Below, piece by piece: positions 7,172 through 15,337 of a stretch of 64,000 bases of DNA. Below the pieces are notes generated by a model. That model was not told the origin of the DNA. It saw only the letters and a list, made by a program, of their open reading frames with translations, and did not search any database. Every line of letters begins with the position of its first letter. The first letter of the stretch is position 1. Origin of the DNA: Pseudomonadota bacterium (lineage in GTDB: Bacteria; Pseudomonadota; Alphaproteobacteria; Rhizobiales; Xanthobacteraceae); assembly GCA_023387735.1 (NCBI GenBank), contig JAEWHP010000003.1:140788-204787 (forward strand). The letters run 5' to 3'. The translations under genes and the position numbers were made by a program.

Positions 7172-9853
7172 CTATTCTGCCGCCTGCTCGAGCGGCGCCG
7201 TGCGCGGCAGGATCATCTGGATGCGTGTGCCGCCACCCGGCTCTGAATCGAGGTCGAGCCGTCCGCCGAGGCGGTTGGTGACGATGCTGTAGACGATATG
7301 CAGGCCAAGTCCGGTGCCACCCTGGTCGCGGCGCGTGGTGAAAAACGGATCGAAGGCGCGGCGGCGTACGTCGAGGCTCATGCCGCATCCGTTGTCGGAA
7401 AAAATCACCTCGACATTGTTCTTGCCGGACTCGCGAACCTGGATGTCGACCGTGCCTGCCTTGCCGTCGGGGAACGCGTGCGCCACCGAGTTGAGGAACA
7501 GGTTTGTCAGCACCTGACCGTAGGGGCCGGGATAGCTGTTCATCATGAGATTGGGCTGGCACTCGACATTGAGCGTCAAATTGTGCTTGCGCAGGCCTGG
7601 CCGCAGGCTCATCACCACCTGCTCGGTGAGATCGCCGAGATCGAAGCTGCGCTGGTCCGAATAATTGCGGTCGGCCGCGACCTGCTTGAACGACTGGATC
7701 AGTTCGGCGGCGCGGTTGAGGTTGGCGACGAGTTGCGACGACGCATCGCGACTGGTGTCGAGAAATTCGTTCAGGGTCGAGCGCCGCAGTTCGCCGCGGG
7801 CGACCTCGGCCCTGAAGTTCGCAGTCTTCCGCTCCAGCGACGAGGCTACCGTCAGGCTGATGCCGACGGGATTGTTGACCTCGTGGGCGACGCCCGCGAC
7901 CAGCCGCCCGAGCGCTGCGAGCTTCTCGGCTTCGATCAGCGAATTCTGGGTTTCCCGCAGATTCCGCAGTGCGGCTTCCGCCGCATCCTTCGCCTTGCGC
8001 ATTTCGGATTCGACGCGCTTGCGCTCGCCGATGTCGAGCGCCACGGTGACGATGTTCTCGATCTCTCCGGACCCGTCCAGGATCGGCAGCTTGTTCACCA
8101 GCCATTGCCGCATCTGGCCAGTGGAATCCTTGTATTCCTCCTCGTAGAATCCGAGTTCCTTGCCTACCGCGAGAATCCGCTTGTCGGGCTCGTCGGTCTT
8201 CGCCGCGCCATAGCGCGACATCAGTTCGGCAGTGGTACGGCCGATGGCGTCCCCGGGCTCGACGCCGAAAATGCCGGACATGTAGCGGTTCATCAGGACG
8301 TACCGGAGCTGCCTGTCCTTGACGTTGATGACGGCGGGCACGGTGTCGATGACCATCTGCAGCAGACGGCGGCCTTCGGCGATCGCGTCTTCAGCCCGCT
8401 TCTGGTCGGTGATGTCCCGTACCGTCCCCTCGTAGCGGACGATTTCGCCGGCCTCGTTGCGCACGGCGCTGGCGCTGTCGGATAGCCACAACACCGAGCC
8501 GGAACGCGTACGAACCTGATATTCGAACTCGCGGACCATGCCGTCGCGTTGCATCAGCCGCTCATATTCAGCCCGCGCCGCGGCGTGGACGTAGATCGTA
8601 TCGGCGATGTCGCCGATGCCGTTGATCAGATCCTGCGGCGTGGCGTAGCCCATCATCCGCGCCAGCGCCGGGTTGGCATTGAGCAGCGCGCCGCCGGGCG
8701 TCGTGACGTAGATGCCGTCGACCGAGGCTTCGAACAGCTTGCGATAGCTTTCCTCGGCGAGGCGCTGTTCGGCGAGCGCACGCACCGCCGCCTCGCGCGC
8801 GGTGTCGGCGTCGACCAGCGTCTGCCGGAATACTTCCGCGGCGCGGGCAATGTCGCCGATCTCGTTGTCCACGTCGGTCGCCGGGATCGAAGCGCTCTTT
8901 TCGCCGCCGGCCACGGCGCGGATCGAAGTTGCAATCGAGGCAAGCGGGCGCACGGTACGACGGACCACCAGCAGCGAGGCGAATATCCCGATCAGCACGC
9001 CGGCGGTGCCGAGCACGATGCTCTGCCACTTCGCCTCCGTCAGCGTCCTTGCAAACTCGCGCGCGAGCACGCGGCCGCGCCGGTCGCTGACCTCGCGCAA
9101 CAGTTCCGTGACGCGCTGGATCAGGCGGCCCTCGGTGCCCAGCACCTCCTTGTCGATGTCGGATATCTGCCGCTCGCGGATCGATATGCCGATGATCCCT
9201 TCGGCATAGGCATCGACCGCGGCCCGGAGCTTCGGCTCCGCGATCGTCATCGCACGCATGCTTTGCGCGGCCTGTTCGGCAGCCGATGGATTCCGCGCCA
9301 GCAGCGCCGAGGCGATCCGGCTCTGGGTCTGGAACAATGTCGACGCAATATGGGGGTCGGCCGTCTCGGCGATGGCGGCGTCGAACTGCTCGCGCAGCGG
9401 CGGCAGCGCGATGATCATTTCGGCGCGGCGGTTGATCAGCGCGGAAATCCGCTCGATCCCGGTGCGGTAGGTGGTCAGGCGCTCGCTGACGCCGTCGATC
9501 ATGTCCTGCTGCTCGGGAGCAAGCTCCAGCCGGGTCTTTTTCAGGACCTCGCTGAGCGCGGTGGCGGCCTCCCCGACCTGGACCGACTGGGTGCCCGGAT
9601 CGGTGACGAAATCCCGCGCGGCCAGCCGCAACTCGTTCATGCGGCGGTCGATGTCCTCGGCGAGGTCGCCGACGCTTTGCAGCCGTTGCAATTCCACGAA
9701 GGTCGAGTCGATATGTCTGATAGCGATGACGCTGGCGGTCGAGGTGATGATGATCACCGCGAGCACCAGCATGAAGCTGCCGAATGTCAGTTGGCCGATT
9801 GAAAGCGAAAACGATCTTGGCGTCGTCGAATTCGGCGGCGATTCAGAGGTCAT
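7172..9853 (-). CDS. membrane sensor histidine kinase (HAMP-PAS-PAS)
   Basis: An 893-residue inner-membrane kinase; ATG 9853 is the first good start, and the longer open frame into the next gene is not used. Domains in order: TM helix (about 20-45), a long helical periplasmic sensor, a second TM (about 285-305), HAMP (to about 365), two PAS domains (about 385-510 and 520-640), a HisKA-like helix with phosphoacceptor His657 in GVAHEVNNP, and HATPase (N box NLFLNSVAHAF, DNGCGM, GTGLGLHIV). No response regulator is nearby, so it is an orphan kinase. It closes a minus-strand run of metabolic genes, but no link is shown. Confidence 0.88.
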   Translation of the reverse strand: MTSESPPNSTTPRSFSLSIGQLTFGSFMLVLAVIIITSTASVIAIRHIDSTFVELQRLQSVGDLAEDIDRRMNELRLAARDFVTDPGTQSVQVGEAATALSEVLKKTRLELAPEQQDMIDGVSERLTTYRTGIERISALINRRAEMIIALPPLREQFDAAIAETADPHIASTLFQTQSRIASALLARNPSAAEQAAQSMRAMTIAEPKLRAAVDAYAEGIIGISIRERQISDIDKEVLGTEGRLIQRVTELLREVSDRRGRVLAREFARTLTEAKWQSIVLGTAGVLIGIFASLLVVRRTVRPLASIATSIRAVAGGEKSASIPATDVDNEIGDIARAAEVFRQTLVDADTAREAAVRALAEQRLAEESYRKLFEASVDGIYVTTPGGALLNANPALARMMGYATPQDLINGIGDIADTIYVHAAARAEYERLMQRDGMVREFEYQVRTRSGSVLWLSDSASAVRNEAGEIVRYEGTVRDITDQKRAEDAIAEGRRLLQMVIDTVPAVINVKDRQLRYVLMNRYMSGIFGVEPGDAIGRTTAELMSRYGAAKTDEPDKRILAVGKELGFYEEEYKDSTGQMRQWLVNKLPILDGSGEIENIVTVALDIGERKRVESEMRKAKDAAEAALRNLRETQNSLIEAEKLAALGRLVAGVAHEVNNPVGISLTVASSLERKTANFRAEVARGELRRSTLNEFLDTSRDASSQLVANLNRAAELIQSFKQVAADRNYSDQRSFDLGDLTEQVVMSLRPGLRKHNLTLNVECQPNLMMNSYPGPYGQVLTNLFLNSVAHAFPDGKAGTVDIQVRESGKNNVEVIFSDNGCGMSLDVRRRAFDPFFTTRRDQGGTGLGLHIVYSIVTNRLGGRLDLDSEPGGGTRIQMILPRTAPLEQAAE

Positions 9854-10059
9854 GGTTATCGAGGCCGGGCTCCAGTCGGACCGCAATATACGATGTATTC
9901 CGGCCCGTTGGGAACGTGCTGACGGCACCGGGGAGCGGACAAAATTGGCCCGCCGGCCGTTGCGGTGCCGGATGCCCTGATCCGGCATTTGCCCCGGGGC
10001 CACAGGCGCCAGGCCTGTCGGCCAGCGGGCGATGATGCCGCTGTCGGAACCTGAGCCGC

Positions 10060-10980
10060 TCAGGCCGCCTTCCCGATCGGCTTCGCCTTTGCCGGGATCG
10101 TCATTGCGGCGACGCCGATGACGACGCAGGCAAGACCTATCCACGCCGTCGGGCTCAGTTGCTCGCCGAGAACAAGCACGCTCGCCGCGACGCCGATCGG
10201 CACCCGCAAATAGGCCTGCGCGGTGGCGCCGATCGATCCCAGCGTCTGGATCAGGCGGAAGTAGATCACGAAGGCGAACGCGGTGGAAAACACCGCGAGC
10301 CCGAGCAGCGCCAGCAGCGAATTGATCGACGGCGCCAGCGTCCACGGCCGGTCTACCACGAGGCTCAGCGGAATCAGGATCGCGGCACCGCAGAGCAGCG
10401 ATCCCGCCGCCGGCGCCATCGGGTCGAGATCCCTGAAGGCGCGGCCGAAAATCGCCGCACCGGCGTAGCAGACGGCGGCCAGCACCAGGGCGATCTGCGC
10501 CGCCAGTTGTTCGCCCAGTCCTGACAGCGCCTGCACGCCGACGATCAGGCAGATCCCCACCATGCCTGCGACGACGCCGATCAATTTGCGCGACGTCACC
10601 GCCTCGTGGCGGGTGATCGCGAATGTCAGGAAAAATGTGAATATCGGCGCCGTCGAATTGAGGATGGTCGCAACGCCGGCATCGACGACCCGCGTGCCCC
10701 AGGCCACCATGGTCCAGGGGATGACGCTGTTGAGGCAAGCCTGGAACAGAAATCGACGCCAGTTCTCGGCGTCGACCGGCATCTTGATTCCGCGCCAGCG
10801 CATGATCCCAACCAGCAGCAGGCCTGCGATCAGCGTGCGACCGGCGATCAGCGTCACCGGCGGGATCGTCGCGACTGCGATTTTCAGAAATGTGTAGGAC
10901 GCGCCCCACAGCGTCGCGAGCACGAGTAGCAGCATCAGCTCGCTTGCTATTTTGGGATGTTGCTGTTCGGCGTCGCCCAT
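10060..10980 (-). CDS. EamA/DMT family exporter
   Basis: About 306 residues from ATG 10980; upstream starts at 11019 and 11088 would add 13 or 36 residues. Ten predicted transmembrane helices fall in two EamA repeats (first LMLLLVLATLWGASYTFLKIA; second beginning near LVLAAVCYAGAAIFGRAF). Members of this drug/metabolite transporter family export amino acids, nucleosides or other small metabolites. The substrate here is unknown. It follows the Nudix gene by about 95 nt on the same strand and may be co-transcribed with the CoA-ester cluster. Confidence 0.85.
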   Translation of the reverse strand: MGDAEQQHPKIASELMLLLVLATLWGASYTFLKIAVATIPPVTLIAGRTLIAGLLLVGIMRWRGIKMPVDAENWRRFLFQACLNSVIPWTMVAWGTRVVDAGVATILNSTAPIFTFFLTFAITRHEAVTSRKLIGVVAGMVGICLIVGVQALSGLGEQLAAQIALVLAAVCYAGAAIFGRAFRDLDPMAPAAGSLLCGAAILIPLSLVVDRPWTLAPSINSLLALLGLAVFSTAFAFVIYFRLIQTLGSIGATAQAYLRVPIGVAASVLVLGEQLSPTAWIGLACVVIGVAAMTIPAKAKPIGKAA

Positions 10981-11074
10981 GTCCGTAATCCGGTCTCGAT
11001 CGATATCAGGACCGGACATTACCGCCTGCCAGCACAATGATACTTCGTCAAACGCCGAAGTGTGCACGCAACCC

Positions 11075-11875
11075 TCAGCCGCCTGCACCGACCTCGAACA
11101 CGTCGCCGTCGTATCCCGCCTCGAGCGGAATGCGGAGCTGTCGGCCGGTGCTGGTCTTGGTCATGACCGGCGTCACCGTGACGATGGACTTGCCGCGGCT
11201 ATCGTCCATGGCGGCCTGCACGCTCTCCTGCTTGCCGAGCTTGATCAGGTTGCGCGTGGTCGGGAACGGCAGCTTGAAGCGTCCGCTCGCGCCGCCTTCG
11301 AGCGCCTCGCGCGGCGAGACCCAGATCGAGTCAGTGGATTCCTTGCCGTCATGGGCGCCGAGTTGCTCCGGTGGCGCGCCGGCAAGGAAGAACCAGGTGT
11401 CGAACCGCTTGGGCATGCCCTCCGGCGTGATCCAGTGCGCATAGGGCATGAGTTCGTCGAGCGCCAGCACCATGCCGTTGTCGGCGAGCACCTTGAGGAA
11501 GCTGATCTTGCCGTCGCAGAGGTCGGCGCGATGCGCCGCCTCGATCTCGCTGGCGCGCCGGGCCTCGACCAGCGACTTCGCACCGCTCGGCCGCGCCAGC
11601 AGGATGCCGCTTTCCTCAAAAGTCTCGCGGATCGCGGCGATGCGAAAGCTCAGCGTGGCCTCGTCGAGCCCCTCGCCGCCCGAATACAGCGCCGGCGTCG
11701 CGATGATCTCCTTGTCGCCCTTGTCGACGCTGCCGCCGGGAAACACCAGTGCACCGGAATTGAAGTCGATCTCGTAATGGCGAACCATCATGAAGACTTC
11801 GACTTCCTTTCGCTCCGCGCTGTCGCGAAGCAACAGGATGGTGGATGCGGGACGCGGGGCGACGGCTTCGGCCAT
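11075..11875 (-). CDS. Nudix hydrolase (CoA/nucleotide-diphosphate type)
   Basis: A 266-residue protein with a Nudix box around RIAAIRETFEESGILL (REtFEEsG core) and the preceding strand FPGGSVDKGD. Its length and insert between FPGG and the box resemble the NUDT7/NUDT19-like subgroup, which cleaves CoA or acyl-CoA diphosphate bonds; this is inference from layout only. GGAGTAAT lies just before the ATG, and the DapA-like gene ends 4 nt upstream, so the two are very likely co-translated. Its place beside CoA-ester enzymes fits a role in CoA turnover. Confidence 0.83.
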   Translation of the reverse strand: MAEAVAPRPASTILLLRDSAERKEVEVFMMVRHYEIDFNSGALVFPGGSVDKGDKEIIATPALYSGGEGLDEATLSFRIAAIRETFEESGILLARPSGAKSLVEARRASEIEAAHRADLCDGKISFLKVLADNGMVLALDELMPYAHWITPEGMPKRFDTWFFLAGAPPEQLGAHDGKESTDSIWVSPREALEGGASGRFKLPFPTTRNLIKLGKQESVQAAMDDSRGKSIVTVTPVMTKTSTGRQLRIPLEAGYDGDVFEVGAGG

Positions 11876-11879
11876 TGGA

Positions 11880-12836
11880 TTACTCCGCGGCGCTCGATTG
11901 CGGTTGCAGATTGGCGCGGCGGTCGACGCGCGCCACCCGCGACAGCAGATACTCGACTTCCGCCTTCGCAGTCGCCGTGATCGTCGCGCCGGGCTTGCGC
12001 TGCGCGCTGGACGAGATGATGCCGCGCTTCTGCAGCACGTATTTGCGCACCGACAGGCCCGCGCCCGGCTGCTGCTCGTAGCGGATCAGCGGCAGATGCG
12101 CGTCGAACAGGTCGTGCGCGGCGTCGCGCTTGCCGGCCTTCGACAGCTTGACGACGTCGATCAGGAGTTCGGGGAAGGCATACCCCGTCATCGCACCGTC
12201 GGCACCCCGCTCCATTTCGAAATCGAGGAACAGGCCGCCATTGCCAACCAGGATCGACATCGGCTTCAGCGAGCCATCCTTCTGGTAGCCGCGCAGCGTC
12301 GTGATCTTCTCCAGGCCCGGCCAGTCCTCATGCTTGAGCATGACGCAGGATGGTGAATCCATCACGATCTTGCGGATCACCGCGGGCGTGAAGATGACGT
12401 TGAGCGTCAGCGGATAATCCTGCAGCACCCACGGGATATCGTCGCCGATCATTTCCTGCGCCTGCTTGAAGTAGCCGGTGATCTGGTCGTCCGTGCGCAG
12501 GTTGGGCGGCGGCGCGATCATCACGCCGGCGGCGCCGGCATCCATCGACGCCTTTGCCAGCGAACGCATCGACGCAAATCCGGGCGCCGAGACGCCGACG
12601 ATGATCTGCATGTTCTTGGCGCGCTTGACGAAGCGGATCGCGACCTGCTCGGCCTCGGCCGCGTCCAGCTTCGGCGCTTCGCCCAGAATGCCCAGCACGG
12701 TGACGCCGTCGCAGCCGACTTCGGCGTAGAAGTCGGTCAGCCGGTCGATCGATTTCTCGTCGATGCGGCCGTCATCGTGAAACGGCGTCGGGGCGATTGC
12801 GAAGGTGCCTGCAGCCTGGGCGGTGAGTTTTGCCAT
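11880..12836 (-). CDS. DapA/NAL-family lyase (dihydrodipicolinate synthase-like)
   Basis: A 318-residue TIM-barrel class I aldolase. The Schiff-base Lys is in CVMLKHED, the partner Tyr in VLQDYPLT, and the substrate-binding loop reads LGILGEAPKL, where true DapA has GTTGE. It is therefore probably not a lysine-pathway enzyme but a related lyase or hydratase acting on 2-keto acids. It is followed within 4 nt by the Nudix gene and preceded by a palindromic repeat that separates it from the SDR gene. The reaction and substrate are unknown. Confidence 0.82.
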   Translation of the reverse strand: MAKLTAQAAGTFAIAPTPFHDDGRIDEKSIDRLTDFYAEVGCDGVTVLGILGEAPKLDAAEAEQVAIRFVKRAKNMQIIVGVSAPGFASMRSLAKASMDAGAAGVMIAPPPNLRTDDQITGYFKQAQEMIGDDIPWVLQDYPLTLNVIFTPAVIRKIVMDSPSCVMLKHEDWPGLEKITTLRGYQKDGSLKPMSILVGNGGLFLDFEMERGADGAMTGYAFPELLIDVVKLSKAGKRDAAHDLFDAHLPLIRYEQQPGAGLSVRKYVLQKRGIISSSAQRKPGATITATAKAEVEYLLSRVARVDRRANLQPQSSAAE

Positions 12837-12854
12837 TGCGTGTCTATCCTTTTC

Positions 12855-12956
12855 GTCATTCCGGGATGGTCCGAAGGACCAGACCCGGAATCTCGAGGTT
12901 CCCCGATGCGCAATCGCGCATCTGCGGTTCGCGCTTCGCGCGCCCCGGAACGACAG
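12855..12956. repeat. palindromic repeat, GTCATTCCGGG family (copy 1)
   Basis: The element begins GTCATTCCGGG and ends CCCCGGAACGAC, with inner inverted segments around CGGAATCTCGAGGTTCC. It fills nearly the whole gap between the SDR and DapA-like genes. Similar elements lie at 13867-13945, 55134-55241 and (shorter) 63797-63838. Confidence 0.75.
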
Positions 12957-12962
12957 GTAGCA

Positions 12963-13841
12963 TCAGAACCGTCGCGCGCCCATCTTGATCTGCTCTTCCG
13001 AGAAGAAGATTTCCTTGGCGTGTTCGACGATATCCTGTGCCTTCCACCCCGTGAACGGCGGCTTCCAGCCTTCCATTTCCATCATCCGCATCTCGCGGAC
13101 GCCGCGGGGGCCGGAGACGCCCAGCACCTTGCCGGTCTGGTCGCCTGAGAGGTCGCTGACCATGTATAGCACGGCGGGCGCGATGCCATCCGGCCCGAGC
13201 GCGGCCTTCGGGTTCTCGATATAGCGCGGCAGGTCGGCGGTCATGCGGGTCAGCGCGCCCGGGGCGAGCGTCCAGATCCGGATGTTGTACTTGCGGCCCT
13301 CGATCGCCAGCACGTTCGACAGTCCCCAGATACCGCCCTTGGCGGCGCCGTAATTTGTCTGGCCGAAATTGCCGATCAGGCCCGAGGTCGACGACGTGTT
13401 GACGATGACGCCGCCGCCGTTCTCGCGCATCCATTTGAACACCGGCTGGGTGCAGCAGAAGGTGCCTTTAAGATGCACCTTGATCACCCGGTCCCAGTTG
13501 GCCTCCTTGGCCTTGGCAAAGGTCTCGTCGAGCAGAATGCCGGCGTTGTTGACCAGGATATCGGCGCGGCCGAAATTCTTGATGGCGTCGTCGAACACGG
13601 ATTGTCCGCCGGCCATGGTCGAGATGTCGGCGCCGTTGGCAACCGCGCGGCCGCCCTCGGCCTTGATCGCGTCGACCACCTGCTGGGCCATCGACTTGTC
13701 CGAACCGGAACCGTCGCGCGGCCCGCCGAGGTCGTTGACCACGACCGCTGCGCCCTCGCGCGCGAACAGCTTTGCGTAGGCCTCGCCAAGCCCGCCACCC
13801 GCGCCGGTGATGATCGCAACCTTGCCGTCGAGTAGTCCCAT
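12963..13841 (-). CDS. SDR-family dehydrogenase (3-hydroxyacyl-CoA dehydrogenase-like)
   Basis: A 292-residue short-chain dehydrogenase. ATG 13841 is preferred over 13856 because GGGAGAAG stands directly before it. The NAD(P)-binding TGAGGGLG (residues 13-20), NNAG, the catalytic NTSS serine and YGAAK (Tyr-x3-Lys) are present. The extended N-terminal segment with VVNDLGGPRDGSG matches the (3R)-hydroxyacyl-CoA dehydrogenase part of MFE-2-type multifunctional enzymes, which act next to MaoC hydratases. The neighbouring MaoC gene supports that pairing. The exact acyl substrate is unknown. Confidence 0.87.
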   Translation of the reverse strand: MGLLDGKVAIITGAGGGLGEAYAKLFAREGAAVVVNDLGGPRDGSGSDKSMAQQVVDAIKAEGGRAVANGADISTMAGGQSVFDDAIKNFGRADILVNNAGILLDETFAKAKEANWDRVIKVHLKGTFCCTQPVFKWMRENGGGVIVNTSSTSGLIGNFGQTNYGAAKGGIWGLSNVLAIEGRKYNIRIWTLAPGALTRMTADLPRYIENPKAALGPDGIAPAVLYMVSDLSGDQTGKVLGVSGPRGVREMRMMEMEGWKPPFTGWKAQDIVEHAKEIFFSEEQIKMGARRF

Positions 13842-13866
13842 GGTTTCTTCTCCCACTTATTGGTTG

Positions 13867-13945
13867 CCGTCATTCCGGGGCGCGAAGCGAACCCGGAATC
13901 TCGAGATTCCGGGTTCGATGCGACGCATCGCCCCGGAATGACGGG
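13867..13945. repeat. palindromic repeat, GTCATTCCGGG family (copy 2)
   Basis: A near-perfect inverted repeat: CCGTCATTCCGGGGCG at the left mirrors CGCCCCGGAATGACGG at the right, with CCCGGAATCTCGAGATTCCGGG as a palindrome at the centre. It occupies the gap between the MaoC and SDR genes and could fold as a long hairpin in the transcript. Confidence 0.85.
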
Positions 13946-13949
13946 GGTA

Positions 13950-14810
13950 TCAACCCAGCACCGTCTTGCCGCTCTTGATCACGGTGACGTTGCGCGACTT
14001 CACCTTGGCCTCAAAAGAGACGACGTTGCCGTCCTTCCACAATTCCATCGTCACGGTCTCGCCGGGAAACACCGGCGAGGAGAACCGCGCCACGTGCTGT
14101 TTGAAGGCGGACGGGTCGTAGTCGGCGTAGGTCTGCAGCACGCCGCGGCAGGTGATGCCGTAGGTGCACATGCCGTGCAGGATCGGCCGCGGAAAGCCGG
14201 CCTTCCTGGCGAACTCGGGATCTGAGTGCAGCGGGTTGCGATCACCGCAGAGGCGATAGACCAGCGCCTGGTCCGGGCGCGTCGTGATGTCGACGATCTG
14301 GTCGGGCGCGCGGGTCGGCACCTTGTGCGGTTCGGGCTGGCCCTCGGACGGGCCGCCGAAGCCGCCGTCGCCGCGCGCGAACCGCGACGCGACCAGCGTC
14401 GCCAGCTTCTCGCCCTTCTCGTCCTTCAGCACGGTCTGGTGGCGGATCACCGCGCCCTTGTCCTTGCCCTTGTCGAAGACGTCGAGCACGGTGGAGTCGG
14501 CCGTAATGTTGGCAGCACCAGGCAGCGGCTTGTGGAAGGTGATGTCGCGCTCGCCGTCGACCACCATCACGCGGTTGAGATTCATCTCGCCGGGTCCCGC
14601 ACCCCAGGCCGCCACCGAGGCGAAGGTCGGCACGACTTTCAAGGGACGCGGCGTGAACGTACCCTCGTTGACGTAGGCGAGTTCCTTCTCGTCCATCGGG
14701 TCGGCGCCCATGCCGATGCCGTGGGCGTAGAGCATCACGTCGCGGTCGGTATAGGCGTATTTCTGGCCGAGATTTTTCAGGGCCATCAGTTGTTCGTAGT
14801 TGATCGGCAT
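13950..14810 (-). CDS. MaoC-family enoyl-CoA hydratase 2
   Basis: A 286-residue double-hotdog protein. The C-terminal half carries the R-specific hydratase motif YRLCGDRNPLHSD (catalytic Asp and His) followed by GFPRPILHG. The N-terminal half is the degenerate hotdog. It hydrates trans-2-enoyl-CoA to (3R)-hydroxyacyl-CoA, the substrate for the SDR encoded next. GGGAGAGGACG precedes the ATG. Length and architecture match the hydratase part of eukaryotic MFE-2 and its actinobacterial and proteobacterial homologues in side-chain beta-oxidation. Confidence 0.9.
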   Translation of the reverse strand: MPINYEQLMALKNLGQKYAYTDRDVMLYAHGIGMGADPMDEKELAYVNEGTFTPRPLKVVPTFASVAAWGAGPGEMNLNRVMVVDGERDITFHKPLPGAANITADSTVLDVFDKGKDKGAVIRHQTVLKDEKGEKLATLVASRFARGDGGFGGPSEGQPEPHKVPTRAPDQIVDITTRPDQALVYRLCGDRNPLHSDPEFARKAGFPRPILHGMCTYGITCRGVLQTYADYDPSAFKQHVARFSSPVFPGETVTMELWKDGNVVSFEAKVKSRNVTVIKSGKTVLG

Positions 14811-14841
14811 TGCGGTCGTCCTCTCCCGAATTTGTTCTTGC

Positions 14842-14913
14842 TGTCACCCCCGCGAAAGCGGGGGTCCAGTAATCACCGGCGTTTACTGGATCCCCGCTTT
14901 CGCGGGGATGACG
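14842..14913. repeat. palindromic repeat, CCCCGCGAAAGCGGGG family
   Basis: GTCACCCCCGCGAAAGCGGGGGTCCAG on the left is mirrored by CTGGATCCCCGCTTTCGCGGGGATGAC on the right. Each half is itself a small hairpin. It fills the gap between the DUF35 and MaoC genes. The sequence differs from the GTCATTCCGGG family but has the same architecture (GTCA...TGAC outer ends). Confidence 0.85.
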
Positions 14914-14947
14914 ACCTGTTGTTTGGCGCGAAGCGCGGGCAATTCCG

Positions 14948-15337
14948 TCAGGCCACCGTGAAGAACGGCAGCGGGGCGCCGTCGGTCGGCTTCCACACCA
15001 CCTTCACCTTCTGGCCGATCTTGAGCTTGTCCATGTCGCAATCGACGATGTTGGTCTGCAGCGACGGGCCTTCCTTCAAGGTGACGTAGGCGATCGCATA
15101 AGGGCCGGTCGGCGATTTGCGCATCAGGCTGAAGGTGTAGATCGTGGCCTCGCCCGAGCTTTCCTCCCACTCCGTCTTGTCGGAGAAGCAGAACGGGCAG
15201 ATCGAACGCGGGAAGTAATGCGGCTCGCCGCAGGCCGTGCAGCGCTTGATCAGGAACTTGCCCTGCTTGGCGGCTTCCCAGAACTGCGCGGTCTCGGGAT
15301 TGGTGACCGGGGTCGGATATTTCTTGGCTTCGGCCAT
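14948..15337 (-). CDS. Zn-ribbon/OB-fold (DUF35) acyl-CoA-binding protein
   Basis: A 129-residue partner protein. A rubredoxin-like zinc ribbon with Cys33, Cys36, Cys47 and Cys50 (RCTACGEPH...ICPFC) is followed by an OB-fold from about residue 62 (GEATIYTFSLMRKSPTGPYAIAYVTL). DUF35 proteins form complexes with thiolase-like enzymes, for example archaeal acetoacetyl-CoA thiolase/HMG-CoA synthase or the Ltp2-ChsH2 aldolase of cholesterol degradation. Its ATG overlaps the thiolase TGA by 1 nt (TGATG), which strongly supports a stoichiometric complex. Confidence 0.9.
   Translation of the reverse strand: MAEAKKYPTPVTNPETAQFWEAAKQGKFLIKRCTACGEPHYFPRSICPFCFSDKTEWEESSGEATIYTFSLMRKSPTGPYAIAYVTLKEGPSLQTNIVDCDMDKLKIGQKVKVVWKPTDGAPLPFFTVA

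Noticed and set aside
9854..10909. Long open frame continuing upstream of the histidine kinase to 10909
   Set aside because: It is out of frame with, and antiparallel in composition to, the well-supported EamA gene on the same strand. The kinase has a normal membrane-helix N-terminus at 9853, so the extension is an accidental GC-rich open frame.
12855..14913. Reading the three palindromic gaps as a CRISPR array
   Set aside because: The units are 70-100 nt, not identical, separated by full genes, and have no spacer structure or cas genes.
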